Of a DNA stretch of 64,000 bases, positions 41,403 through 52,489 are shown piece after piece. Location: positions 279,864,291-279,928,290 of the forward strand of contig OW240913.1 in assembly GCA_933207985.1 (NCBI GenBank), given 5' to 3'. A model generated the notes under the pieces. That model was not told where the DNA came from and searched no databases. It saw nothing but the letters and a program-made list of their open reading frames with translations. The DNA comes from Pelobates cultripes (lineage: Eukaryota; Chordata; Amphibia; Anura; Pelobatidae). A program made the translations under genes and the position numbers. Each line of letters starts with the position of its first letter. The first letter of the stretch is position 1.

Positions 41403-44400
41403 ATGGCGCCCCCGTTGACGTGTATATCCATAAATTGTAAGGGCCTCAACAACCCTCTCAAGCGCCACCAAACCATGCGATGGGCAAACAGAACCCGCGC
41501 TCACATCATTTTCCTACAAGAAACTCACTTCCAACACAACAGAACTTTCCCCTTCCAAAATAGAAACTACCACAGGTCCTATCTTGCTAACTCACCGACA
41601 GGCAAACAAAACGGAGTGGCAATACTATTGCACAAAGCATGTCCCCTTACTGTGGACAAAACAGAGGCAGACCCACAAGGACGATATGTAACGGCGGCAG
41701 GGACAATAGGCACCCAAAAATACGCCTTCACCTCGATTTATGCTCCAAATGTCCCTTCCACCTCCTTTTGGCTAGCGCAACAAGCACATTTAGCACTATT
41801 CTCCTCCTACCACTTGGTAATAGGTGGGGACTGCAACGCCACTCCATCCCCAGCGATGGATAGACATAGGGCAGGCCATCAAACGGCATCTCGGGGTTGC
41901 ACGGCAACCTCTGACAAACTTCTCCAAGACTTCCTCATGCGCACACACCTTGTGGACGTCTGGAGGGCGCAACACCCGGCCTCTCGGGACTACACATTCT
42001 ATTCCCACCCCCACCAATCCCACTCACGCATAGACATATTCCTGACCTCTCCATCTGTGGTACCAATGATCAAATCCACGACCATAGGATCAATCACGTG
42101 GTCAGACCACGCTGACATTTCACTTAGTCTCGACCCGCCGGCCACGACCCGCCGCTGGCACTGGCGCCTGAACCCCACCCTACTACATAATCCAACGATC
42201 AGAGATCATACCTCTCAAGCCATCACCGACTATTTCACATTGAACCAACACTCGGTCACAACACAGGGGATACTGTGGGCGGCGCATAAGGCGGTAATTC
42301 GAGGCACCCTAATAAGCCAAGCCACCCACCATAAGAAACAACGCCTAGCAAAATTAGAACATAACCTGAAAGAACTCCGCTCACTGGAAATCGCCTTCAA
42401 AACCCAGCCCACTCCAGACTTAACCGTTAAAATACGCCAACTTCAGACAGCCATAAAAGACTTCATGTCCACGGACACAGTCCGGGCCCTCCAATGGACC
42501 CGCCAGCTCTTTTACGAGAAGTCCAACAAAGCGGACACTTTACTTGCCCGTAAACTCAATCGCAGAACCGCACACAAAAGAATAACTAAAATCCACTCTA
42601 GACAGGGACAGCTGCAGGACTCACCAGACCAAATAGCAAAGATATTTCAAGAATACTTCTTGGAGCTCTATGATCATAGCCCCCAACACAGACGAGACCC
42701 CGCACAACTCACCACCAAAATCAACGAATACCTCGACTCTATCACCCCACCCTCACTAACACCCGAAGGGGCTAGCCGACTGTCCGAAGAAATTACTACA
42801 GACGAAATAGCAAAAGCACTCAAAACACTAAAACCAAACAAATGCCCGGGCCCAGACGGATTCTCGGGATTATATTACAAAACCTTCGCGTCGACCCTAC
42901 TCCCGCAACTAAGCAAACTCTACAACTCACTCCTACAGGGGGACCCCCTGCCCCCTGACATGCTGCAGGCGAACATCTGCCTCCTGCTGAAACCTGGCAA
43001 GACCCACCTCGATCCCGGACATTACAGACCAATATCCCTACTAAACGTAGACGTCAAACTATTCACGAAGGTGATGGCGGAAAGACTTAACCCCCTACTC
43101 CCTCGACTTATCCACCCAGACCAAGTAGGCTTTATCCCACACAGACAAGCCAGTGATAACACTAGGCGCACCTTCGACCTTATCTGGTACGCCAACCGCA
43201 GACGCATACCGACCTTGCTGATATCCCTAGACGCCGAAAAGGCATTTGACAGATTGCTATGGCCCTTTCTTTTCGCAACCTTACAGAAATTCGGTTTCCC
43301 ACCACCCTTCCTGGACGCACTGAAGACCCTCTACTCCTCCCCCATGGCCACTCTTCTCCTACAATCGACGACAGCCCCTTCCTTCCAAATTAAGAATGGA
43401 ACGCGACAGGGGTGCCCACTCTCCCACATCCTTTTCGCCATTTCCCTCGAACCACTACTCCAAGTCCTGCGTAACCACAATGAGATCCAAGGAGTTCGAA
43501 TTAGGGATGAAACCTATAAGATTGCGGCATATGCAGATGATGTACTTTTGTCAATAACAGACCCGCTGAACTCCCTGCCACCTCTGTCCATGGAGCTCAC
43601 GAAATACGCACAACTTTCGGGATACAAACTCAACCTAGGAAAAACCGAGGTCCTTCCGATCCACGTAGATCAAACCACTCTCCAAAACCTTCAAATGAGG
43701 CACCCGTTCACATATCAGACCACAGCCCTGAAATACCTAGGTATCACGCTCCCAGCGGACCTAACACAAACCTACAGCTTAAACTACACACCCCTGCTAA
43801 CAACGGCCTCACAAGACTTAGCAAAATGGAAAAACATGTCGATCTCGTGGATCGGTCGCACGACCTCAATCAAAACGAACCTCCTCCCGAGGTTCCTATA
43901 CCTCTTTCAGACCCTTCCAATACCGATCCTGACCTCTGACTTTAAAAAACTTCAAACTCATATAGACAAGTTTATATGGGCTGGAAAAAGGGCGCGTATA
44001 GCCCGACGCACACTGTACATACCAAATAGGCAGGGCGGACTAGGCCTTCCCAATCTCACCCAATACTTCTACGCGGCACAAATAGCACAGACAATCCAAC
44101 TCCACGCGGCCCCAGGCCTTAAGAGATGGGTAGACCTAGAACATAATATATTTGGTTCAGACTTTCCCTCTCTCTTCATCTGGTTCCCAAAAGACGCCAG
44201 GCCACCGACTCCCATCACCTCCTCAGCTATCCTCACCATGATAAACATTTGGGATAAAATCACCCAAAAACATGACCTTATCTCCCAGCCCTCCCCACTA
44301 ATGCCCATCCTCCGGAACACTAAATTCACGCCAGGTATGCACCCGAAGGACTTCGTCCGCTATGAAGACAACGACTTGATCCGCATTCACCAATTTTACA

Positions 44401-45368
44401 AACACCAAACAATCATACCCTTCGCGGAACTCCCTCAACAGACCCCCTTCATGGCCCGCGACCTCTTCCGTTACCTACAGATCCACAGCTACATAGAAAA
44501 ACCAGCCATAGCGAAAGCGAGCAACACCCCTCTCACACCGCTGGAAAAAGCGTGCAACACACATCCACTAGGCACGGGACAAATATCAATCTTATACTCC
44601 TTACTAAGCAGACAACCACGGGATGGATCTCTGCCCTACACTGCCGCCTGGGAGAGAGACCTGGGCCCCATAGGGGACCAGAGCGACTGGGCAGACATAT
44701 GGGAAGCCACAGCAACGGTATCGATATGCGTTAATCACAAAGAACAAGCATACAAAACCCTCCTCCAATGGTACGTCACCCCACTACGCCTGAAACAAAT
44801 GAAACAATCAGATAATGATCTGTGCTGGAAGGGTTGCGGGAACAGAGGTACATACACTCACATGTGGTGGGAGTGCCCCCGGGTAACCACTCTTTGGCAA
44901 CATATGGCGCGACTCGCCACACAGGCTCTACACACCACAATCCCTTTGGACTCTTGGCTGTGGCTCCTATCCAGACCACTTAAAAACACCCCAAGGGCAC
45001 AAAACAAACTACTGGCCAAGCTAGCTTTGGCCACCAGACGAGCGATCGCGGAGAAATGGGGGAGCCCAGACATCCCGTCCACTACACTCATAAAACAGAA
45101 AATTAACGATGCCATGCAAATGGACAAACTAACTGCCTTAATACATGACACTACCAAACACTTCGACAAAATATGGGAGCCATGGATCTTCGAATTCCCC
45201 ACCCTGCCAAGCGTCCCATCGGGGGGGATTGACCAGGTGGGAGGGAGCACCCAAGGACCTCCAACACGGCCAACTAACCCAACCACACAGAGCGATGCTC
45301 GAACTCGTGCTAACACACTTCAGACCAGACCACACTGTCAAGCAGACCCCAGAGCACATCTAAAGTAG
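41403..45368 (+). CDS. L1 ORF2 protein: endonuclease-reverse transcriptase, intact
   Basis: 1321 residues from the ATG at 41403 (MAPPLTCISINCKGL), which aligns with the start of the endonuclease; an open frame reaches back to 41133 but adds only a Pro-rich leader. Endonuclease: FLQETHF (Glu at residue 40), GGDCN, SRIDIFLTS, TWSDHADIS. Reverse transcriptase: CPGPDGFSGLYYKTF, YRPISLLNVDVKLF, HPDQVGFIPHRQASDN, SLDAEKAFDRLLW (about residue 609), NGTRQGCPLSH, YADDVLLS (about 709), SGYKLNLGKTE. C-terminal knuckle CWKGCGNRGTYTHMWWEC near 1140. All catalytic residues I know for the family are present. The enzyme nicks target DNA and copies L1 RNA onto it. Confidence 0.93.
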   Translation: MAPPLTCISINCKGLNNPLKRHQTMRWANRTRAHIIFLQETHFQHNRTFPFQNRNYHRSYLANSPTGKQNGVAILLHKACPLTVDKTEADPQGRYVTAAGTIGTQKYAFTSIYAPNVPSTSFWLAQQAHLALFSSYHLVIGGDCNATPSPAMDRHRAGHQTASRGCTATSDKLLQDFLMRTHLVDVWRAQHPASRDYTFYSHPHQSHSRIDIFLTSPSVVPMIKSTTIGSITWSDHADISLSLDPPATTRRWHWRLNPTLLHNPTIRDHTSQAITDYFTLNQHSVTTQGILWAAHKAVIRGTLISQATHHKKQRLAKLEHNLKELRSLEIAFKTQPTPDLTVKIRQLQTAIKDFMSTDTVRALQWTRQLFYEKSNKADTLLARKLNRRTAHKRITKIHSRQGQLQDSPDQIAKIFQEYFLELYDHSPQHRRDPAQLTTKINEYLDSITPPSLTPEGASRLSEEITTDEIAKALKTLKPNKCPGPDGFSGLYYKTFASTLLPQLSKLYNSLLQGDPLPPDMLQANICLLLKPGKTHLDPGHYRPISLLNVDVKLFTKVMAERLNPLLPRLIHPDQVGFIPHRQASDNTRRTFDLIWYANRRRIPTLLISLDAEKAFDRLLWPFLFATLQKFGFPPPFLDALKTLYSSPMATLLLQSTTAPSFQIKNGTRQGCPLSHILFAISLEPLLQVLRNHNEIQGVRIRDETYKIAAYADDVLLSITDPLNSLPPLSMELTKYAQLSGYKLNLGKTEVLPIHVDQTTLQNLQMRHPFTYQTTALKYLGITLPADLTQTYSLNYTPLLTTASQDLAKWKNMSISWIGRTTSIKTNLLPRFLYLFQTLPIPILTSDFKKLQTHIDKFIWAGKRARIARRTLYIPNRQGGLGLPNLTQYFYAAQIAQTIQLHAAPGLKRWVDLEHNIFGSDFPSLFIWFPKDARPPTPITSSAILTMINIWDKITQKHDLISQPSPLMPILRNTKFTPGMHPKDFVRYEDNDLIRIHQFYKHQTIIPFAELPQQTPFMARDLFRYLQIHSYIEKPAIAKASNTPLTPLEKACNTHPLGTGQISILYSLLSRQPRDGSLPYTAAWERDLGPIGDQSDWADIWEATATVSICVNHKEQAYKTLLQWYVTPLRLKQMKQSDNDLCWKGCGNRGTYTHMWWECPRVTTLWQHMARLATQALHTTIPLDSWLWLLSRPLKNTPRAQNKLLAKLALATRRAIAEKWGSPDIPSTTLIKQKINDAMQMDKLTALIHDTTKHFDKIWEPWIFEFPTLPSVPSGGIDQVGGSTQGPPTRPTNPTTQSDARTRANTLQTRPHCQADPRAHLK

Positions 45369-46471
45369 AGATGACAAAAATGTCACAGGTAAACAAACCA
45401 CAATCCCATAATACTCTAGACGTAAAAAGCACCTCAGGAACAAACCAAACAAACCACACATCCACAATCCCATAATACTCTAGACGCAAAAAGCACCTCA
45501 GGAACAAACCAAACAGACCACACATCTTAGCACCGTTAGAGGCAGCCCACCAGTCATGGCGGGTGGCACTCGACCTGGGCAAAAACACTTGGCCTAACAC
45601 TCCCCACCTTTCAACTATAACCCAAGGACAGGCACACACATAGACCATGGATAGAGCTATAGCCTGCCTAAACGTATAACCACCCAACCCCAGAATACTC
45701 AACCCCACGGCATATCCCAGCCTGGAAAGGGGTCGCAACACATCTATAGGCCCACCAACAAATCTCATACACCAGCCTCACGGAGTGACAGACCCCCCCC
45801 CTTCCTGTACACACCCCAGATGGAGACTCACAAACACACACCACCTCCTATCTGGGAAACTAAACACGCCACACACACAACAACACGTCACATAAACCAA
45901 ACGTAACATACGTGAAACCACGGTAAACTGTTACGCGATGTAATATAGTTCACCCCACCCCAAGAGTTACTTCCTGGAGCCCCCCTCACACCAAATACAG
46001 AGTCAAACGAAAGCAATTATAAACAGCAGCAGCAACTAGAACCACCGCACACACTAGATCATAGCTCAAGCATCTGTCCAGCTACAAACTAAGCCAGCAA
46101 TAAACAGGAACTCTGTGTACCCGACCTTCTACCCAAGCCCCCCTATTTTGTGTACCCCACCGCGGCTACTATGTACAAGCAACGACGAAGAAACTCTATA
46201 AAAATAAGACTAGGAAGGCTACTGTGCCAGGCACACATGAGGTACAATGTTATCAGCAGGCTCAACCTTGCTTTGCTAACTGCCAAAGATGCACAATATG
46301 ACGGTCATATTAATCCATGTCAATGTATGATACTCTGTCATAACAATAATCACAAGGACGACTGGTCCTAAAACCCTGTTACCCTCCTCCCCCCACCCCT
46401 TCTTCCTTTCTGTACCCCTATAACCCCCTTTTTTATGGCTTGAAAACAATAAAAATCTTGAATTAAAAAAA
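45369..46471 (+). other. 3' untranslated region of L1 copy 2
   Basis: 1.1 kb after the ORF2 stop. A ~67-bp direct duplication lies at about 45399-45525 (CACAATCCCATAATACTC... to ...ACCACACATC). It ends with AATAAA and a 13-base A tail that merges with the target duplication. Confidence 0.7.
46448..46453 (+). promoter_or_regulatory. Poly(A) signal of L1 copy 2
   Basis: AATAAA about 15 bases before the genomic A tail. Confidence 0.6.
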
Positions 46472-46486
46472 AAAAAATTCTGTGAC

Positions 46487-47999
46487 CAGCAAATCAATAA
46501 ACAACAAAAAGTCAGTGGCCAACTTGATGACACTCACACAACTGAATAGAAGTCCTATTATTAGTTCTGATACATGAAAATATGAACCCAGCAGTAATGA
46601 ATTGTTAAAGCATAGTAAGCTGTATTTTATTAAAGTAAATATAAATGTGTAAAAACATGCTAATGCTACACATGCTTAGAATAATTTTGTTCTTGTAAGC
46701 GTGCCAAAAAATGAATTAGTTAACAGTAAACGCAACACTTAAGTCCACAAATGTAGCTTTCTTATGATCATTCGGTATAATAACTCATGCTCCATCTGCA
46801 CAAAAGACATTTTGGAGCTCATAAAGCTAGTATATGGCTTCATCTTTTAGATCTTTCACATTTTAGATCCATTTCCCAGACTTCATATGGAACTCATATG
46901 CTCAAAGAGAGCAGGTAATGCACTAGAAGAACATGAATTAGTGTAATAAATTGTACAATAAATGAAATCAATATGATGGCTAGTTGTTTTCTTGTTACTT
47001 AGATTTCCTAATATTTTTCATTTGAAAGTATCATATTTACTAAAAAGACCACATAGATAATGTAATATATGGATCCACTACACATAAAAATACCATAATA
47101 TAGGGCTGGAGCTTGCAGAAATATGTTAACCAACCTTAGAACCACCAAAGTATCAGCTTATTTTCATTGAGATTATATTATTTTCTTCACTTTGAATCCA
47201 ACATATTTTTTCCTTCAGAGATTGGTAGAAAGTGAAAGACGTTTTCATTCACCAGGAACTTGGGATCTCAAAATACTGGAGATGATATTTCAATTGCCTA
47301 AGATAATTTTAAAATAGCTTCCACACAAAATAACAAGAGAATACTTTGTATACCCTTCCCAATGAAAGGTGACCATGATACTTAGATGAGTACAACATGA
47401 TACGTTTAACATAAGGTTATTACAGTATGATCTTGTGCATGAGTGCAAGTTCTCTGGCTGATATAGTGGAAGTGGGGACTATTGAGGGGCTGTACATGTC
47501 TTATGTTGGGATTCTCCCAAGATGCCTCACAGACAGAGGTGGCACAACTTCCAAAACAAAGAATAGCAAACAAAAGAAGGTCTGTGCAGTCAATGGTTAA
47601 TCCAAAACAGCTCTTTTTGAAAATGAAAAAGAAGTGGGGAGCAGTGTCCAGTAAATCCTAAGTAAGACGTAAAATCATTCAAAAATGATTTAGGTACTAA
47701 CAATGGATTGTCGCTGGGTCAGGTACAATAACCACTACAGAGCGTTTTAGTGGTTATGGTGCTTCGCGTGTACCTTTAAACTTGTTTTACATGTTGCTCT
47801 CAAGAAATAAGTGGAACTAAATCTGTGACATCAATTATTTTTCTTTCCTGTTGAAGGAACCCTCAAAGGTTAAAACAAATATATTGATTCTTGGTTCTGC
47901 AGCCACTGCTTTTCTTCTGAGATCATCACAAGCACTCAGCACAATCAGTTATCATGAGCAGAGGCATAACTAGAAATCACAGAACACGGTGCAAGAATG
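46487..47999. other. Unannotated AT-rich DNA
   Basis: No supported gene. A GTGGTTATGGTGC..TACCTTTAAA phrase near 47745-47780 resembles a MITE end, with a possible inverted partner ATAACCACTACAG at 47728. Confidence 0.4.
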
Positions 48000-48246
48000 G
48001 CCCCCTTTACACTCTTATTGATACTCATACATTGGCATACACTCACTGACAGTCAATGGTTTAACCAACACACACTTTCACTGACAGACACACACTCACT
48101 GACAACCACACACTCTCACTGATTTGACACACACTGACAGACACACATAAAATGAGAGTCAAACACATTCTCATTAACAGGCACACACTCTCACTGATTT
48201 GACACACTGACAAACACACTGTCACTGATATGACCCAAACTTATCT

Positions 48247-48295
<49 letters not shown>

Positions 48296-48490
48296 GTTTT
48301 ACACACTCACTGAAAGACACAAACTGATCTGTCTTACACACACATTTTCTCAAACACAAAGTAGTTTTATTTAGGACAGACACACACACTCACTGACACA
48401 CACACACACACTCACATTCAGACACTAACTGATCTGACACACATAAACACATAAACACATTCTCTCACACACACAAAGTAGTTTTATTTA
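48000..48490. repeat. CA-rich microsatellite and ACACACTCACTGACAG minisatellite
   Basis: Irregular ACACTCTCACTGAYNTGAC units around a pure (CA)n run at about 48248-48291. An ACACAAAGTAGTTTTATTTA phrase recurs near 48355 and 48473. Confidence 0.85.
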
Positions 48491-49516
48491 TAGTGTATTT
48501 TTAAACCAACCCAACTGGTCTCGATCTTCTCCCTGGGGTTTAGTGTGGCTGCTGTAGTCTTCCTCTTCTTCCTCACTGCTTGCTTGTGCACCATTTAATG
48601 ATGCCAGGGGCAAAGAGTGAATGTATTGGCTCCTGACATGACCTCAAAGTGAAGGATAAAGCAGTGAGGAAGAGCAGGAAGATTACAGCTCCCGTGCTGC
48701 TCATCTACAGCCCACCCGGGCACAGTATATATCAGCAGAGTAGGCCCTTGAGGTGCCTACTCTGCCTTAGTGGATAGCTGACCACCTTGGGAGGGGGACC
48801 TAAAGTGGCCAACAGTCAGCTCATGCGCCACCTGTGACAGGTGGAATGCAGAGAGCCCAGTCTCACTCGCGACCTCATTGATCATTAGAATGTATGGTGT
48901 CAAAATCCCTTGATACACTTTGCATACTAAAAGGTTTAGACTGAACTGCATACATAACATTTTCTAAAAGAGAAAACCTTAAAATGCACATGACCAGACA
49001 ATGATTCTGCCTTTTATTTAACACGTTTTTCAAACTGAAGTTTACTTATGGGCAATTAACCTTTTTGTTTGGATATAATAACCAACTCAAGAACTGGAAG
49101 AAATATTGATGCATGGAAGACTTAGGCAAAATGAATGTCAAGGTTCACAATGTCAGAAGGTGGCTGAACAGTCAATTAACTAAGTCCTGCACTGCCAGGT
49201 TTGGTTTCGACAGAGCTTTGAGCTCTCTGTTGGATGCAGTGGGACAGCAAAACTACGCACAGTAGGCAAGAAGTCAAAAAAGTCATGGCACCATAAATAG
49301 TGCAGCTGTTCCTTTAAAGGAATGTAGAAATATTCTGTAGCAAATATGGGCATTCATTATAGACTGCTATTTGGACCAAAGTCAGAAGAATGAATAAGGC
49401 TGTAAGTTTTGCCACAAGTCACTTTAATTTTGTTTAATATTTTGTGACTATTATCAAATATTCTTTTGTCTATTAAAAACTTAGAAACAGTGTTATAAAT
49501 ATTACTGTACGTTAAA
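48491..49516. other. Unannotated DNA
   Basis: No supported feature. A hairpin around 49213-49240 (CAGAGCTTTGAGCTCTCTG) next to TTTCGA may be a worn Penelope end on the minus strand, but this is weak. Confidence 0.35.
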
Positions 49517-50513
49517 ACCACTGTGACGAAGTGCCTTTCGCCACTTGGTCCTGGAGAAGCCTGCTTGCCAGCCTTCTCCCCTGTGACTATGACTCTTTGA
49601 TGTATTTGGATTTAAAGCCCCTATTCTACCTCCAGGCAGACTATTTATGTAGGTTGCTTTATTTCTCTTATGTTTTAGTCACCCTGTACCCATTATAGGT
49701 GCAGGGTGTGTGTAATGTAATTGTTTATAGTGTGCGTGTGTGCTGTGTAATGTATTGCCTGCTCTCCTGTACTGCTGAGGTTTGCTACCAACTAGATGGG
49801 TTTGGCGATGGAGCTTGTCTAGTGCCCTCTGTTGGTAGCAACAGCAATATGCACTTCCTGAATAGCAAGACTGGTTCATTTGCATATTCAGGTAGATTTG
49901 CATATTGCTAATTCTGCAGACACGTGAGATATTTTCTGTTAAATATTGCCTCCCCCACCCCTTTAAAAATGTGCCATTGTGTTGTGATAAGTCACTGTGT
50001 ATTGCCTGCTATGGTTTGACTGTTTGTGATTTTATTGAGTTTTCACAGCAATGTTAATGTTGTGACCCTATGGGCTGGTCCCAAGGGAAATAAATGTTTA
50101 GACAGTTCTTCTTGATCTCACTAAACGTAGCCTTGTCTCGTTATTGGAGGGAGCTGTTATAATCGCACTGGGGATTGCTATGCTCTGTATACTCCCCTGA
50201 GCTTGAATTACTTAGCTCTTTTAAGAGCTTGTTCCTGACACGCTCTCCTTGGAGGAGAGGTCTTCACCACACAGTCCTGGATGCTGGAGGTTCATACAGG
50301 GTGGAAGGAAGAGATCTTTCCCACACGGTCCTGAAGGACAGAAGCTGATCCAGGGTGGAAGGAAGACGGCGAGACTCCAGTCAAGCTACAGCGGTTGCGG
50401 AGTCTGCGGTGGTTGTGGTGTCTGCTGCAGTGCTTGGAGTCCTCAGGAAGCGCTAGGAGCATGCTTCAACGGAGGGTACTCGGTCGGAGTACGGGGAGCT
50501 CCATTACAACCAC
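49517..50513 (+). mobile_element. Gypsy-like solo LTR with exact 5-bp duplication
   Basis: The LTR is 49522-50508 (987 bp), starting TGTGACGAAGTG and ending CCATTACA. ACCAC flanks it at 49517-49521 and 50509-50513. It has a TTTAAAAA box near 49961 and AATAAA at 50089-50094. There is no internal sequence, so two LTRs have recombined. The TGTGAYRAAGTG start resembles the other Gypsy-type LTR here (12052, minus), but the rest is unrelated. Small frames inside are not genes. Confidence 0.85.
50089..50094 (+). promoter_or_regulatory. Poly(A) signal of solo LTR
   Basis: AATAAA at the expected position between R and U5, about 415 bp before the LTR end. Confidence 0.5.
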
Positions 50514-50593
50514 CCTGAAAAAAAACTATATCCACAAGAATCTATGGAAAGGAACGAAATCTCAATTAATTCACTAAGGTGCAATGTGTTATT

Positions 50594-50638
50594 TAAAAAA
50601 AAAAAATAAAAAAAAAAAGGAAGGAAGGAAGGAAGGAA
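50594..50638. repeat. Poly(A) and (GGAA)n run
   Basis: An A-rich stretch followed by five or so GGAA units (about 50618-50638). Confidence 0.9.
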
Positions 50639-50675
50639 ACACACTGTATTTCTATACCAGTTTAAAAAGGCAATC

Positions 50676-51158
50676 AAAGGGACACTGTAGACACCCAGAC
50701 CATTTCAGTCCATTGAAATGGTCTGGGTGTCAACTTATATCACCCTTAACCCTGCAAGTGTAATTATTGCAGTTTTTATAACCAGACAGCCACTAGAGGG
50801 ACTTCGGATTCTTAGACGACTTTTGGTTGTCTAAACAATGCTGGACGTCCTCACGCTATGCATGAGGACCTCCAGCGGTCCTATGCTTTCCTCTGGGGAG
50901 GAATATTGCATGCGTGCGGCCATTGCTGCACATGCGCATTAGGTCTCTCCCTGCTGGCAGACGTCGGCGGGGAGGAGCACGGGATGAGCCTGACCCAGTG
51001 CCGAGGGACCTCGGTGCTGGATTCAGGTAAGTGTCAGAAGGGGTTTTAACCCCTTCAGCGTCGTGGGATGGAAGGCAGGAGGAAGGGGAAGGGGCTCCAG
51101 GATTTTGCAGTGCCAGGAAAATGGGTTTGTTTTCCTGGCACTGGAGAATCCCTTTCAA
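50676..51158. mobile_element. T2/Kolobok-like MITE
   Basis: Left end AAAGGGACACTGTAGACACC, subterminal hairpin CACCCAGACCATTTCAG, right end CACTGGAGAATCCCTTT. Flanking TCAA and TTCA are decayed TTAA. It contains the same GGGGTTTTAACCCCTTCAGC segment as the 4090-4593 copy. Confidence 0.75.
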
Positions 51159-51624
51159 CGCTACAGTATGCTACCTGTATTTTGGATACAAAATTAACCC
51201 TTAATAACTGTATCAGTATGGAGACGGTATCAGTACTGAGGCAAACAAAAACAAAAAATGCTGTAAGAAAAGAAACATTACTTAGTAACTTACTTCCACT
51301 AGTTGCTAGGTCAAGGTCTAACAAACTGGGAATCACTCTCTCACAGCTAAAAACTGGGAAAGAAAGTTTCTCATTTCTCACAAAATAAGTCTACCCCTGA
51401 ATCTAAGTAGAAGTTAGTTCCAGGTGATATAGAACACCATCATTCTTACATTTGCATTCTCAGTACTCGATTCTATTTGTTGGAGATATAACAATGCAAC
51501 AGTTTCATAAAAATATATCTGAAGGGAATGGAGCCTAGTATATGGATACTGATCCAGGTGCTTTCTGCCATAAGCCTTATTGCCAACAAACTCAAACATC
51601 TTTATATCATTATTTTTACATCAT
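51159..51624. other. Unannotated DNA
   Basis: No supported feature. Confidence 0.4.
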
Positions 51625-51936
51625 ACATATATGTCTCAGGCAGAGAAAAAGGTGGACGTGGTGAGTGTAGAATTGTGAGGACATGTCACACTGTTAGAGA
51701 GACCAAAGCAGCATCTTCATTTGCACAGTGTGCAAAGTAAGCTTTACCTTAACTTCCTTATGGTCAGCCAGTCCACACAAGTTTTATTCCTCTACATCCC
51801 TCCTATTCCCTCTGCACAAAGCAAGGGCATGTGAAAATTCTTGATAAATACATTAATTCATAAATGCATATTTTATAATCAATGGACAAGGGCCTGTAGC
51901 TTTGGCTCCATTAGCCCCTATGTTAATCTGGCCTTG
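51625..51936. mobile_element. hAT-like fragment related to 3408-4708
   Basis: It shares the GGCAGAGAAAAAGGTGG, AGAGACCAAAGCAGCA and CACAAGTTTTATTCC phrases and the right end TTAATCTGGCCTTG with the element at 3408-4708. It lacks the nested MITE, so it shows the pre-insertion state. Confidence 0.7.
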
Positions 51937-52043
51937 TGTATGATTGGTGGATGAAGGATTGACGACAAGTCTATTTACAGTAACCTTAGATTAATGAAAA
52001 AACAACAAAAAAAGTTATCTGCTCCAGAATAAAATACCTAATG

Positions 52044-52485
52044 TTAAATGGACAGTGTAGACACTATAACCATTTAACCTCATTGAACTGGTTGTAGTAC
52101 TTGTAGTCCCCTGGTGCTGTCTCTCCATTCAGTAAAGTATAACACTAAATAAGGGCCCCACAGACCAGTTCCTACTGGAGGTACGACTAAGGCACAGTTT
52201 ACACACTCCCTTATAGCAATGCTTATTCATACAAACAGTGGACACTGTGATAGGCTGAAAGCGGTCAACTGGCACTCTCAGCCAATCGCGGCCAACCATT
52301 GCTGCTCAGGTCAATGCTTCCTTATTAGCCATAGCTGTGCAGAGGGTATGAGCTGATGGATACTCTTGTCTAGCATTACAAAATTAAAAATGGTTTAATG
52401 CTGAATGGAAGTATGGTGGCAGGGGACTCTAGACACTATAAACATCCAAAATTAAATTTAGTAGGGATAGTACCTACAGTGCCTG
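52044..52485. mobile_element. TTAA-flanked MITE, different subfamily
   Basis: Starts TTAAATGGACAGTGTAGACAC. Its right end ATAGTACCTACAGTGCC is a diverged inverted match to the left. The right TTAA is lost. CR1 copy A follows immediately. Confidence 0.5.
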
Positions 52486-52489
52486 TATA

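Larger units (their letters stand above)
38110..46471 (+). mobile_element. Full-length L1-type LINE, copy 2, both ORFs open
   Basis: An 8.36-kb element: 159-bp 5' leader starting GAGAGGCGGAGCC, ORF1 (38269-39276), a 2.1-kb spacer, ORF2 (41403-45368), a 1.1-kb 3' untranslated region, AATAAA at 46448-46453 and a poly(A) tail. The exact 15-bp target duplication and the two uninterrupted ORFs indicate a recent insertion. It belongs to a different L1 subfamily from copy 1: only motifs are shared, and the sequence identity is low. Confidence 0.93.
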
